Below, piece by piece: positions 29,381 through 39,414 of a stretch of 40,234 bases of DNA. Location: positions 1-40,234 of IMG/VR virus record IMGVR_UViG_3300005264_000874; one strand, given 5' to 3'. This DNA comes from a virus. Every line of letters begins with the position of its first letter. Positions within the stretch are counted from its first letter, which is position 1. Made by a program: the position numbers and the translations under genes. The notes beneath the pieces were generated by a model. It was not told the origin of the DNA, searched no databases, and saw only the letters and a list, made by a program, of their open reading frames with translations.

Positions 29381-30432
29381 TGATAAGAAAATATTTAATT
29401 AAATTATATGATAAAGAATGAGCTTTAAAAGATGTTATTTCTGAAAAAATAATATCAAATCAAATAAGTTTTTGAGAAAATATGAATTGATGACAAGGTA
29501 ATATCAATTTAAGTCTAAACCTCAAATATTATGATACAACTTTTCAGGAAACTGACATAGTAGAAGTCAGGGAAGCACTAGAGGATAAAACCGTAATTGC
29601 TACATATACCTGAGTAGTGGAAACTATAGGAAGAACAGAAAACAGCAAATGACAACAGTTGACAGTCAGTATTCTTTGAGTTTGTAGTATCTTAAATGAT
29701 AATTTATACAAAGATTCTTGAAATTTAAGTTTTTCAAAAAGTGATACAGCTACAAATATATTAAAAGACATAATAGATAAGTTTCAAACAGATTATGGTG
29801 CTTTTGGTAGTACGGAAAATTTAACAAATGACATTATTAGATATACTGGAAGTAGTATAGCAACCACGAGTGAAACTTTAAATATAGAATTTAGTAAACA
29901 AAATTACTTACAAGCTATAAAAAAAGTAATAGAAAGCACAAATTTATATTTCTATATTTGACCTGACTGAGTCTTTTATGCAAAAGAAAAAAGCTGAACA
30001 CCTGAACATTACTTAACTTTTGAAAAAGATTTAATTGAGATAAAGCAAAATGATACTAAAAAAGATTTAGTAAATAAATTATATTTAGAAAGAGAATGAG
30101 GAACAGTAAAAATATACCAAGATACAGGGAACCAAACAACCTACTGAATCAAAGAAAAGTTTTTAAGTAAAACAGATTTAAAAAATGAGGATACACAAGA
30201 TGAATTTTGAATAAATTATATAAATGAAAATGCTAGGATAGTTTCGCAAGTGCAAATACAAATTAAAGCAACAAGCTGAATAATCCCCTGAGAAACTATA
30301 AGCACCCTGAATACAACCAACCCTATTAATAATTTACAAATTGTCAAAATAAGTAAATGACTTGAGAAAGACACATTACATTTAGATAAATTAACAAATT
30401 TATGAGAAACTATTTTAAAACTTAATAATTAA
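29380..30432 (+). CDS. Tail-tip hub protein (Tal/gp37-like)
   Basis: This 350-aa protein is coupled to the Dit gene. It has the beta-rich pattern of the gp27/Tal hub family, including Y-L-Q-A-I-K-K-V-I-E-S-T-N-L-Y-F-Y-I-G-P-D-G-V-type motif pieces around residue 190. It probably forms the trimeric hub to which fibres attach. Length is short for Tal, so enzymatic tail domains are absent. Confidence 0.65.
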
Positions 30433-30435
30433 AAA

Positions 30436-32043
30436 ATGACTTTTCAAAAATATAACAATACTGATTTATGATTTGCTAAACTTACGGCTCCTATCTGAAC
30501 TACAACAGTTGCATTCAGTGTAGATAATGGGGCTTTATTGCCAGCAAGTAATGCTGTAATGATGTTAGTTAGTAAGGATTCTGATTGAATTGTAACACAA
30601 AGAGAAATTGTTCATTATACAACAAGAACCTGAAACAGTATAACAGGAGTTACAAGAGCATTTGCTCCAGTGCCAAAAACAGATTCAGCAACAACAACAA
30701 CACAACAACCCTGGGATTTTACCGTTGATGACACTATTTGAAATTATGTTTGAGTTGATTTTGCTAAGGATATACAAAATGAAATTGAAAGACTAGAAAC
30801 TGATAAACTAGATAAAGATGAGTTAAGAACTTGATTATGAAATAATAAAATTCTTTATACAGATTCAAGTTGAAATGAAACAGAAATTGCAATATGAGCA
30901 ACAGATTCTGTTTTGACATCAAATTGACCAACTAGTGCACCTAGTATGAAGGCAGTAACAGTAAAAGTTGAAGTTGAAACATTAACAAAAACTGTTACAT
31001 TAGTAGAATGAGTAACTGTATGAGATTTTGTTTGAGTTGAGGATTGAGTTTGATTTTCTATGGTGGATGATTGAACAGTTTGAGGTTGAGCTTGAGATAT
31101 TTGTATATGAGATAATTGAACAAAATTATATAAACTTGACGCTGCATCTATTTCTCAGCATACATTATCTACTCCTTATGATGTAACAACTGCAAGTTAT
31201 GATAATGTAAGTTATGATACATCAAGTATTGTCTGATCATCTACTTATTGAATGTTTTTAAAGCCAGATTGAACAAAAATGTATATTGCTTCAAGACTAA
31301 ATTCTAAGATTTATCAATATACATTTTCTACCCCTTATGATTTATCAACATTAAGTTATGATGGCATAAGTTTAGATGTAACCCCACAAAACCCTGAACC
31401 TTATTGATTAACATTCAATCCAGATTGAACAAAGTTATACGTTGTTTGAACAATTAATGATAAAGTATGTCAATATAATTTATCCGTAGCTTGGGCTGTG
31501 TGAACAGCCGCATACAACAATAGCTTGTCGTGTACTACGCCAAACCCCACCTGAATAACATTTAAATCAGATTGAACAAAAATGTATCTTCGCTATTATA
31601 ATACAACTATAGTAAGCCAATATAATGTTCCTACTCCTTGGGACCTAACATCAGTAAGTACAACAGTTGAGGCAGAATGCTTTATGCCAGATAAATTTTG
31701 ATTTTGAATGCAAATTTGAAATTCTGATACTACTCTTTATATTGCACATTATTCCAAGACTCGACAATATAAATATTGAAATGCACTTTGATTTACTTTA
31801 ACAAATGCGACTATTCCTTGAAAAATAAAAGCTATTTGAGTTGCAAATGAAACAAGAACAGCTTGACAAGATGTAACATTAAATTTGTGTTTAGACGATA
31901 ATCAATCTTGATTAAGTATATGAAAAGATTATTATTTATCTAATACACCGTGAGCAATAAGTCTAACACCTTGAACAAATAATGTTAAAGTATGAGTAGC
32001 AATATCTGCTACAGAAATATTTTTAAATACTCCTATTATTTAA
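30436..32043 (+). CDS. Tail protein with beta-propeller repeats
   Basis: The 535-aa protein has an N-terminal attachment region, then at least four repeats of the type G-x-F-K-P-D-G-T-K-M-Y-I (residues about 255-430), separated by roughly 45-50 residues. This is a YVTN/NHL-like propeller. It likely binds a host surface ligand. The propeller Gly before the P-D-G-T turns is commonly TGA. Confidence 0.7.
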
Positions 32044-32053
32044 TTAAATTATT

Positions 32054-32569
32054 ATGGTAAAAAAACAAGAACAAATAACTTGAATTATAACAACAATTAC
32101 AGATAAATGAGATTATCTTTTTTGAGTGGATTATTCAAAAAGAAAGTGATATAAAAAAATTATTATCACAGAACAAGAAAAAGAAATACTAGAAAACTGA
32201 TGAGAAATAAAGGATTGAAAAGTTATTGAAACAGATGAGTCAAAACAAAATGAATTACAAAAATGAATACAACAAATAAATGATGAGTTTGACAATAGAG
32301 TAGATGAATATTTAAAAGGATGTTCAAGAGTAGAAAAACAAACATTTTTAAAGCAAGAAATGGAGGCTGATTATATTGTTTGAAAATCAAGATTAACGGG
32401 AAAACTTTCTGATTTTTTAGAAGAGTATGCTAAAACCCAAGGAATAGATATAAAAGAACTTGCAAAAGATGTAAAAAGAAAAGCAGAGGAATATAATAAA
32501 TTTCTTGCTATTGCATTATGAACAAAAAGGAAAAAAATAAAAGAACTAGAAAATACTTTTAATACTTAA
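32054..32569 (+). CDS. Hypothetical 171-aa helical tail-associated protein
   Basis: A charged, mostly helical protein between two tail fibre genes. It contains V-D-E-Y-L-K-G-C-S-R-V-E-K-Q-T-F and F-L-K-Q-E-M-E-A-D-Y. Such genes often encode fibre assembly chaperones. No decisive motif. Confidence 0.55.
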
Positions 32570-32579
32570 TTTTAAGCAA

Positions 32580-32642
32580 ATGTACACAACAGGAACAACA
32601 ACATTTACATCAGCTGAGTTAGTGGGGATATTTAGTAAATAA
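32580..32642 (+). CDS. Possible 20-aa peptide
   Basis: Short ORF (MYTTGTTTFTSAELVGIFSK) with its stop 8 nt before the large fibre gene. Weak support. Confidence 0.3.
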   Translation: MYTTGTTTFTSAELVGIFSK

Positions 32643-32650
32643 TATAAAAT

Positions 32651-35600
32651 ATGTCAAAAATAATAGATTATAAAACGAATTATATATCTTCAAGTATAGA
32701 TTGAGCTTGACCTCACCAGATAGATTATTTATCTGGGGTTAAAATTTGAGATTTATTAATTATGTACTGGTGAGCTAGTGATGACAATCTAGTTTCACTA
32801 GATAATCCAGGTTGGACTCAGTTGACAGGGGCTTCAATTACTCAAATTTCTTGCGAAATTAAATGTTATTATAAATTTGCTACTAGTGATAATGAGCAAC
32901 CAAGCCCTTTTTCTACTACAAGTACAAGTATTGTTATATATATGCACTGAATAGCAATAAGATGAGTAAACACAACAACCCCTTTTGCAGATTCACAAAG
33001 TTTTCAAGAAACATCAAATTCTACTACTATAAACTATCCAACAGTAACAGCAACAGCAGAAAACCAATTAGCTATTTATATGGCAAATAGTGATGGAGGC
33101 AATATTACACCAACAACAGAGCCAACAGTAAGGCTAATAACAAAATATAATGACAATAATTTACATCAGAAAGTTGTAAACACAGGAGTAGTTGCAAGTT
33201 TTACAGCTTCAATTCCGTGAGCTGACCAGTGGAACAGTAGTTGCTTTATTATTAACGATGATACTTCACTATTAAGACCCCTGGAAATCCACCCTATTAA
33301 AGCATTATCAACAGTTACTTGAATTACTCATAATGAGTGAGGGTGGAGAGAAGCAATTTACAGCTCTTGAAAATCAATATTTACAGGAGAAAATAGAGTC
33401 GTTTACAATCCAGCTTTTGAGGTTTTTAGTGCAACAAATCAATATGTTTTAAGAGTTGATAATTTTTCTGGAGTTGATTTTACATCTTGAGAAAATATCA
33501 CTATATGAAGTGAAACGGCTATTTTGTATAGAGTAGATATGTATACTTCTACTAGAGGGTATATGGTAGTATGAAATAGAAGTGGAAGTGGAATTGTTAC
33601 AGATAATACAACTATTTCTTCTACTACTACGACTGCTAGTTGTTTAATATTTGGTGGCTCTTCTTCATACCAACACGATGTAACTAATTATTTCAGAAGT
33701 GACAATAAATTAAATACTTATCAATTAGTAAAAATAAGTGCAATGACTAGTATTTCAATTAGTGATGGTATTTATTTCTTAAAAGAACACAGATGAGCAA
33801 ATAATAGCTCTGAATGATATTACTATAGCTTAACTTCCGATGCTGATGCTTTTGAAAACTGAACACTACAAACTCTAACAGCATGAACGGGAACAGCTAC
33901 AATGAACGAGTATAATATGTGTACTTATGATTATAATACTACTGATGATTTTGATTATCCTAGACCAGCAAACTGACAATTTTGACGGTTTACAAACATC
34001 ACTTGAAATTGTAGAAAATTCATAACTCCTAGAAATATGAGTGATAAAATTTTAGCAATATGGACAAGAGCAAGAAATTTATCAAGCACAAAAGCTGTAT
34101 ACTTTCTTGCAATTGACAATTCTAATGGTTGGAAATTATGGAAACTTTGGAAAAGATATTGACAAACTATAAATCCTGAACTTGCTATAATTAATTTAAA
34201 TTCAACAGAAACACCAATCACACAATCAGGAAGTTTTGATATAACAAATGTATCTTATTATTGAATACTTGCAACTTGAAATACAAACACTAGTAGAGAT
34301 TTATGTTATACATACGAACAGTATATTTTAGCAAAACAATATGTAACTTGATGATGAGTAACCTCTCCGGTAACTTTTAAAGATATTGATTTAATGCTAA
34401 GTAATGAAGAAAATAATTATTGAACTATTTATAATGAATCCATAATCTCAAATATAGAAAGTCAATATATACAAAATCAAAATTTAAGTTTGTGAGATGG
34501 TACAAAATATACTTATTTTGAAATGCAAAATAAAGCTTTGTCTTTACCAGCTCAAGCTGATTGAATTAATAACTTTATGTTTAATTTAGATAAAAATAAA
34601 GTTTGAATTGAAATAAATAATGTTAGTTGAAATATAACTAATAATATTATTTATGCAGATAAATGATGAATTTGGTATTCAAACAGTGGTGATACTCTAG
34701 ATTATTCTTGAAGCATATTCATTAAACAAAATTTTATTACTCAACACGGTAAAATTTATAATTCAATAAATTTAATTGATTGCTGAATAATTGAAAATAA
34801 AACAGCAAAATTTTTAAATTGTATTTTTGAAAATACTACTCTCGAAATTGATAGTAGTATTACAGAAAAAATAACAGATTTAAATTTTAAAGATTGTGAT
34901 TATGCTTTAAGAATTACTGGATCTGATGACTTTTATTTAGAAAATATAACAATTGAAAACTGCACGAAAGATTTATATTTTACGGCTACTACTTGAACTA
35001 TTAACATAACTATATGAAGTACTTCTACAGAGTCTCTAACTTATGACACAGCAGGTGTTACTGTAAACTTTATAACAGCTCCAAGTACCGTAGATGTAGC
35101 GTTCCACAATGCTTTTAACGGAGTAGTTTATATAGATGTAGATAATGGAATTGATAATAGTGCGGAGCCTTTTAATTGAACGGAGCTTTTGCCTTGTAAA
35201 ACATATGTAAGAGCTTTTGAGATTTCTCAAAATCCATTATTAAAAATAAATACATTTCAGCTAGCTTGAACTTTAATATTAGACCAGAATGTAGACTGAA
35301 AAGAGTTTATAGGTTGGAAAAGCTGAAAAATAGACCTAAATAATCAATCTATGTTGGCAACTAGATTTAGAGAATTAGAATTATATTGAACACAAAATAC
35401 AGTATGATTATTCTATGATTGCAGAATTGCTAACTTACAAGGATTAAATGGAGTTTATGAGGATTGTAAATTCTTAGTTGATACAGCACTTGAAGTACAA
35501 GCTAATGCTTGAATAATGATGAATAATTGTGTTAGTCAAGTGCCGTGAAGTAACAGCCCTACATTTAATTATGCAAACTGAAATATTTCTTTAAATATGA

Positions 35601-36469
35601 GAAATTATTGTTGAGGAATAAAAATAATAAATTCTGCTAATGCTAATAATGTTTCTACTTATGAATTTGTGGCTTGAAAGTTTAATTTTGACACTTCAAA
35701 TACACTAGGTTCGTTTGATGTTAGGGGTGTTATTGATGACACAAATATTAATAGTTGAGGTGCTACGGTTACCTTGAATGGTGCTGTAAGTTGAGGTAGT
35801 TGAGATAGTTGAGGTGCTACAGCTTCTGAAATATGGAGTTATGCAACAAGAATTTTAACAGGAACAGTAACAACAGATACAGCAAGTAGAACAGCAAGTA
35901 AGGCGGATATTTCTTGACTTGCAACCGAAAGTAACGCAACAACAAATAAAAATAGTATTATTACTGAAATTAATGCAAACGAAACTAAGCTTGATATAAT
36001 TGATACTAATGTTGATACAATAAACACAAACACGGCAAATGTAAATCAATATAAAGCTGATGTTTCTTGATTATCCACAGAGGCGAACGCAACAACAAAT
36101 AAAAATAGTATAATAGCCAAAGTAAATGCAAATGAAACTAAACTTGACATTATTGATACAAATATAGATAATATAAAAGTTGTTATAGATACTAACTTAG
36201 ATGCAAAAATAACTACAAGAAATGCGATTGCTCCTGATAATACTTGAATAAGTGATATCAAAACAAAAGTATTGACTTTGACTAATTATGATGACACAAC
36301 AACACAAGCTAAACTTGATATAATTGAAAGATTAAATAGATGAAGTATAAAAATAGAAAATAATAAATTAACATTATATGATAGTGTATGAACTATCCAA
36401 GAATGGAATTTATTTGATGAAAATAATGACCCTAGTAATGAAGACACATTTTACAGAATAAAAATATAA
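32651..36469 (+). CDS. Large tail fibre / host adhesin (1272 aa)
   Basis: The largest gene of the window. The N-terminal third is Ser/Thr-rich and beta (immunoglobulin-like in character). The middle has Asn-rich strands resembling a beta-helix. Near residues 1045-1080 an S-G-G-S-G-D-S-G-G linker leads to A-S-E-I-W-S-Y-A-T-R-I-L-T, a motif common in phage fibre stalks. Then two 51-residue repeats with N-A-N-E-T-K-L-D-I-I-D-T-N follow. The C-terminus (K-L-T-L-Y-D...F-Y-R-I-K-I) is a likely tip. It probably determines host binding. Confidence 0.75.
35906..36178 (+). repeat. Two-copy repeat in the fibre gene
   Basis: Units start at 35906 and 36059, spaced by 153 bp (51 codons). They share stretches such as AACGCAACAACAAATAAAAA and encode trimerisation-stalk-like sequence. 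Protein is better conserved than DNA, so the duplication is not recent. Confidence 0.75.
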
Positions 36470-36471
36470 TT

Positions 36472-36687
36472 ATGAGTACTCTGGTAACATTTTGATTATG
36501 AAAAAGCTGATGAACAAGCGAGATAGTAAATAATTATTATCAAAATCTAAAAGTAAAAATAGTCCCTCAGATAAAAATAAAAATAAATAATAATGTAAAA
36601 ATAAAAACAAATAAAGTTTTAAAATTGAAATTATCCAAAAATAAAATAATATTAGAAAAGAAAAATAAAATAATTATTAATAAATAA
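36472..36687 (+). CDS. Small fibre-associated protein (71 aa)
   Basis: The start M-S-T-L-V-T-F-G-L-G-K-S-G-G resembles a class of small phage proteins placed after fibre genes. The rest is very Lys/Ile/Asn-rich, partly low complexity. It starts 2 nt after the fibre stop. Confidence 0.5.
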
Positions 36688-36691
36688 AATT

Positions 36692-37021
36692 ATGCAAACT
36701 ATAACAATGAAAGAATGATGTACTAATCCGTTCAGTATTCAAGTTGTAAGTGATAAATGACAAGTAATAGACTTAACAGCTTATGATTGAGTGGATTTTA
36801 TTATGGTTGAAAAAGAAACAAAAACTGTTGCCATTAATAGTGCTTGAAGCTTTATTTGAGATAAAACAGATTGATATGTTTGATTTACCTTTACAGAAGC
36901 ACAGAGCTGAACTCCCTGAACATATATAGCTTATTTTATTCTTAAAACTGGTACTACTAAGGTTTTTGGTGCTCCAGCTGAAAACTTTAAAATTGTTATT
37001 ACTGAGGATTATATTGATTAA
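36692..37021 (+). CDS. BppU-like baseplate/receptor-binding N-domain protein
   Basis: A 109-aa protein with the beta pattern of BppU N-terminal domains: D-L-T-A-Y-D-G-V-D-F-I-M near the start and G-T-Y-I-A-Y-F-I-L-K-T-G later. It may attach a fibre or baseplate part. The C-terminal fibre normally joined to this domain is absent. Confidence 0.6.
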
Positions 37022-37031
37022 TTAAGAATCT

Positions 37032-37286
37032 ATGGAAGAAAACAACAAAGAATTGTTTTACAAAATGAACTCTAAGCTTGATTTGATTATAACAGGTCAA
37101 AAAGAGGCTTTTGCTCAATTAATGAAAGAACTTGACTTATTAGCTAATCAAATAAGGGAAAACAAAATAAATATTGATAGATGCTTTGAAGCAGATAATC
37201 AAATGCAAAAAACAATATGGGGGCATAGAATAGCTCTTATCTTTCTTTGAATTTGATTATTTATTTTACTTGTTTCAAAAATGTAA
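37032..37286 (+). CDS. XhlA-like coiled-coil membrane protein
   Basis: The 84-aa protein has an N-terminal helical coiled coil (to about residue 60) and one C-terminal transmembrane segment (I-A-L-I-F-L-G-I-G-L-F-I-L-L-V). This is the layout of haemolysin XhlA, which works with a holin at lysis. The TM extends past a TGA codon that would otherwise truncate it. A holin-like gene follows. Confidence 0.7.
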
Positions 37287-37288
37287 TT

Positions 37289-37603
37289 ATGGATGCAGGA
37301 ATAATAGAGAAATTACTTGAATTTTCAAAAATAGCTGGGAGCCATAGCATCCTTATTCTTATGATATTCTATCAATGGTTTTTAATAAACAAAATAAATA
37401 AAATGTTTGTTAAAAGAACAGAAAAAAAAGATAGTATTATTTTTAACTTACACGATATTAATAACAAACAAAATCTAATTTTACAAAAAGTAACCTCAAA
37501 ACTAGACACAATATTTACAATTATGTCTTCTTGTAGACTAAACACTAAGATTTGCACTAAATGTAAAAATAAAGAAGCAAAAAAGATTTGACAAAAAAAA
37601 TAA
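37289..37603 (+). CDS. Holin-like membrane protein with Cys-rich tail
   Basis: The 104-aa protein has one hydrophobic segment (residues 17-33) and a charged middle. The end holds C-R-L-N-T-K-I-C-T-K-C, a possible metal-binding cluster. The last codons overlap the -35 and spacer of promoter P5. Order behind XhlA suggests a lysis role, but a classic two- or three-TM holin profile is not seen. Confidence 0.5.
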
Positions 37604-37615
37604 TCTTAATATAAT
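37588..37615 (+). promoter_or_regulatory. Sigma70-type promoter P5
   Basis: TTGACA (37588-37593), 16 bp, TATAAT (37610-37615), with upstream AAAAAGAT. The -35 lies inside the end of the preceding gene. It starts the transcript containing the tRNA-like element. Confidence 0.85.
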
Positions 37616-37658
37616 GACTTTGCTTTTTTATGTATTTCCCTCTATTCATTAGGGGGAT

Positions 37659-37741
37659 TTCTCATACATTATCCAGTCATCCAATAGTAGGATATAGATT
37701 AAATTCTATGTATACTGGTTCGATTCCAGTCTGAGGAGCCA
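37659..37741 (+). tRNA. tRNA-like element with irregular anticodon arm
   Basis: The 3' half is a clear tRNA: T-arm ACTGG-TTCGATT-CCAGT (37714-37730), acceptor strand CTGAGGA, discriminator G and encoded CCA (37739-37741). The 5' strand TTCTCAT (37659-37665) pairs at six of seven positions. A D-stem ATCC/GGAT has an over-long loop. The anticodon stem is TATAG/CTATG with an 8-nt loop ATTAAATT, or ATAGA/TCTAT with a 6-nt loop. If U33 is 37699, the anticodon would be UAA (Leu UUA). It is not a UGA-reading tRNA. It could be functional, degenerate or a tRNA mimic. Confidence 0.5.
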
Positions 37742-37763
37742 TTTTATTTATTAACTTAAGCTT

Positions 37764-38321
37764 ATGAAAAAAACATTAAAAAAAATAAACAAAGAATTAT
37801 TTGTAATGGTGGAATGAGAAAAAATTATAATTACAAATGAAAATAAAAATGATTATAATATAAGTTGAAATATTAATAATATAAGGTGAAATATTAGTTA
37901 TATAAATTGAAATGTTAGTAATATATGGTGAGATGTTTATGATATAAATTGAAATGTTAGTAATATAAATTGAGATATTAGTGATATAAGTTGAGATGTT
38001 AGTAATATAAGTTGAGAGATTAGTGATATAAATTGAAATGTTAGTAATATATGGTGAGATGTTAGTTATATAAATTGAAATGTTAGTAATATATGGTGAA
38101 ATGTTTATGATATAAGTTGAGATGTTAGTTATATAAGTTGAAATGTTAGTAATATATGGTGAAATGTTTATGATATAAATTGAAGTGTTAATGATATAAG
38201 TTGAAATGTTAATAATATAAGTTGAGATGTTAGTTATATAAGGTGAAATATAGATGAATGTAAAATAACAAAAGAAGATTTAAAAAATGGGAAAATTGAT
38301 ATTAGTAATTTATTAACTTAA
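37764..38321 (+). CDS. Heptapeptide-repeat (beta-solenoid-like) protein, 185 aa
   Basis: After a 31-residue head, 19 tandem heptads follow (consensus [N/Y/D]-I-[S/N/W/R]-G-[N/D]-[V/I]-[S/Y/N], residues 32-164) and a 21-residue tail. Every repeat glycine is encoded by TGA. The regular I-x-G-x-V pattern suggests a narrow beta-solenoid or beta-roll. Its role could be structural or surface-binding. It is expressed from P5 together with the tRNA-like element. Confidence 0.7.
37857..38255 (+). repeat. 19 tandem copies of a 21-bp unit
   Basis: Copies of about AATATAAGTTGAAATGTTAGT with variable third and fifth positions, always keeping the frame and the TGA codon. Confidence 0.95.
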
Positions 38322-38389
38322 AAGCTTATGCTTTGATTTTTAGATAATATCATATACACTCTTATAACTTAATTAATAATTTATAAAAA

Positions 38390-38575
38390 ATGAACCTAAT
38401 ATTTATATGTTTAATTTATATTGTTCTTGCAATATTACTAGTATCTTTGATGTTCTGAGCAATAGCAATGATTGTGTGGGGAATTAGTTTAATACTATGA
38501 ATAGCATTCAATATATTTTTTGTTATTTGAGGATTTGTATTATTGATATTTTTATTTCTTTTTTTAATAAAATAA
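38390..38575 (+). CDS. Very hydrophobic 61-aa membrane protein
   Basis: Nearly the whole protein is hydrophobic, compatible with two transmembrane segments separated near residue 32. Four glycines are TGA codons. It could be a holin or holin partner; context near small regulatory genes leaves this open. Confidence 0.6.
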
Positions 38576-38731
38576 TGAATTTAAAAAAGTTAAAAAAATT
38601 GGTTAAACAATGAATTACTATTAATTAATAATATACTGATAGTGTAATGATACTATAATGATAAGTAACAAAATAAACAAACTACAAGATTATTTAAAGA
38701 GGTAGTGAACGTCTCAACTAATAAATAAATT
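38576..38731 (+). other. Short intergenic stretch with two tiny ORFs
   Basis: Holds a 17-codon ORF from ATG 38577 and a 15-codon ORF from ATG 38658 (MISNKINKLQDYLKR). Neither has convincing support. A TACTATAATGAT sequence near 38651 resembles a -10 box without a -35. Confidence 0.3.
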
Positions 38732-38872
38732 ATGAGCAAGCCTAAGTGTCATTACTGTAAGAACCTAGCAACCCACAGAAGAACGGTTGACATAGATATA
38801 AGAGGAGTACACTTATGTGATAACAAGGAATGTTTTAATAGATTTTTTATGATATTACATAAAATCAATTAA
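38732..38872 (+). CDS. Small zinc-binding protein (46 aa)
   Basis: Begins M-S-K-P-K-C-H-Y-C-K-N, with two further Cys (L-C-D-N-K-E-C-F), giving a four-Cys zinc knuckle-like arrangement of the type seen in treble-clef or MYM-like folds. It precedes the control region. Role unknown. Confidence 0.6.
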   Translation: MSKPKCHYCKNLATHRRTVDIDIRGVHLCDNKECFNRFFMILHKIN

Positions 38873-38877
38873 ATGAA

Positions 38878-38897
38878 TATTCATACTTGTATGAATA
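38878..38897. promoter_or_regulatory. Operator-like palindrome
   Basis: TATTCATAC-TT-GTATGAATA, 9-bp arms with a 2-bp centre, lies 14 bp upstream of the -35 box at 38912. A tight DNA palindrome next to a promoter suggests a regulator binding site. The winged-helix protein at 39425 is a candidate binder. Confidence 0.6.
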
Positions 38898-38911
38898 AAT
38901 TTATAAATTAT

Positions 38912-38939
38912 TTGCAATTATAAAAAAAATTTATATAAT
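38912..38939 (+). promoter_or_regulatory. TTGCAA-class promoter P6
   Basis: TTGCAA (38912-38917), 16 bp, TATAAT (38934-38939). It shares ATTTGCAATTATAAAA with P8 and P9, which also drive noncoding RNAs. Confidence 0.8.
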
Positions 38940-38945
38940 CCTCTT

Positions 38946-39010
38946 ACGAAATAAAATAATTTTTTGTAAGGCTTTAACAAAAAAAACACACTAACCAGTG
39001 TGTTTTTTTT
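38946..39010 (+). ncRNA. Small RNA of about 65 nt with terminator
   Basis: From P6 to a terminator (AACACACT-AACC-AGTGTGTT and eight Ts, 38985-39010) there is no ORF. A first hairpin CTTACGAAA/TTTTGTAAG (38943-38970, one G-U) begins at the predicted start site. Two-hairpin layout resembles the RNAs from P8 and P9, but its loops are not complementary to each other. Confidence 0.6.
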
Positions 39011-39017
39011 GTCATCA

Positions 39018-39050
39018 ATATATTGCCTATATATTGCCTATACAATGCGG
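39018..39050. repeat. 11-bp iteron-like tandem repeats
   Basis: Two exact copies of ATATATTGCCT (39018-39028, 39029-39039) and a degenerate third (ATACAATGCGG). The 11-bp spacing puts them on one helix face, as expected of protein-binding iterons near an origin or promoter. Confidence 0.6.
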
Positions 39051-39089
39051 ACTAGCAGTGTTATGAATTATTTTTTTTTGTTTTTTTAT

Positions 39090-39119
39090 TTGACAGAAAT
39101 TAAAGCGGCCCCTTATAAT
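39090..39119 (+). promoter_or_regulatory. Sigma70-type promoter P7
   Basis: TTGACA (39090-39095), 18 bp, TATAAT (39114-39119). The GC-rich spacer (AAAGCGGCCCC) and upstream T-rich run distinguish it from the common family. It lies just downstream of the iterons. Confidence 0.75.
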
Positions 39120-39163
39120 ATATAAGTGTTGTTAAGAAATAATAAATCCTTTATATAAATTAA

Positions 39164-39208
39164 TATATTAAAGCTTAAAAAGTTTAAAAAGTTTAAAGCT
39201 TTAATATA
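39164..39208. repeat. AT-rich inverted repeat
   Basis: TATATTAAAGCTT (39164-39176) pairs perfectly with 39196-39208. The loop is a direct repeat AAAAAGTTTAAAAAGTTT. In DNA it could be an unwinding element; in the P7 transcript it would be a hairpin. Confidence 0.65.
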
Positions 39209-39252
39209 AAAACTATAGATCTTAAAAAAAATAAAAAAAGTTTAAAAAAGAT

Positions 39253-39280
39253 TTGCAATTATAAAATAATTTTATATAAT
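39253..39280 (+). promoter_or_regulatory. TTGCAA-class promoter P8
   Basis: TTGCAA (39253-39258), 16 bp, TATAAT (39275-39280). The stretch AAAAAAGTTTAAAAAAGATT plus TTGCAATTATAAAA upstream and within it recurs before P9 at 40040-40073. Confidence 0.85.
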
Positions 39281-39286
39281 CATATT

Positions 39287-39414
39287 ACTTGGAAACAAGG
39301 TTGTTACAATCAAATTTTAGAAAAGCAACACCTTTTAAAATTTGATTGTAACAATAAAACATAACTGTTTAGAACTCTTGGATAGGTGTTGTTAAATATC
39401 CAAGAGTTTTTTTT
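39287..39414 (+). ncRNA. Two-hairpin RNA with complementary loops
   Basis: Downstream of P8, a 19-bp or longer perfect hairpin (39301-39319/39336-39354) has GCAACACC (39325-39332) in its loop. A second 12-bp hairpin (39373-39384/39397-39408) with T8 is a terminator and carries GGTGTTGT (39385-39392) in its loop. The loops can form 7 Watson-Crick pairs plus one G-U, an intramolecular or intermolecular kissing interaction. No ORF is present. It ends 10 nt before the winged-helix gene, so it could also control that gene by attenuation. Confidence 0.75.

Noticed and set aside
37659-37741. tRNA 3' end as a prophage attachment site
   Set aside because: No integrase or excisionase gene is visible and no second copy of the core occurs, so integration at a tRNA is unsupported.
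37659-37741. UGA-decoding suppressor tRNA
   Set aside because: No UCA anticodon can be placed in the loop; the readable triplets are UAA or AAA.
37857-38255. CRISPR array
   Set aside because: The 21-bp repeats are contiguous, in frame and without unique spacers; they encode a heptapeptide repeat.
38328-38372. 14-aa ORF between the heptad-repeat gene and the membrane gene
   Set aside because: Too short; likely chance opening in AT-rich sequence.
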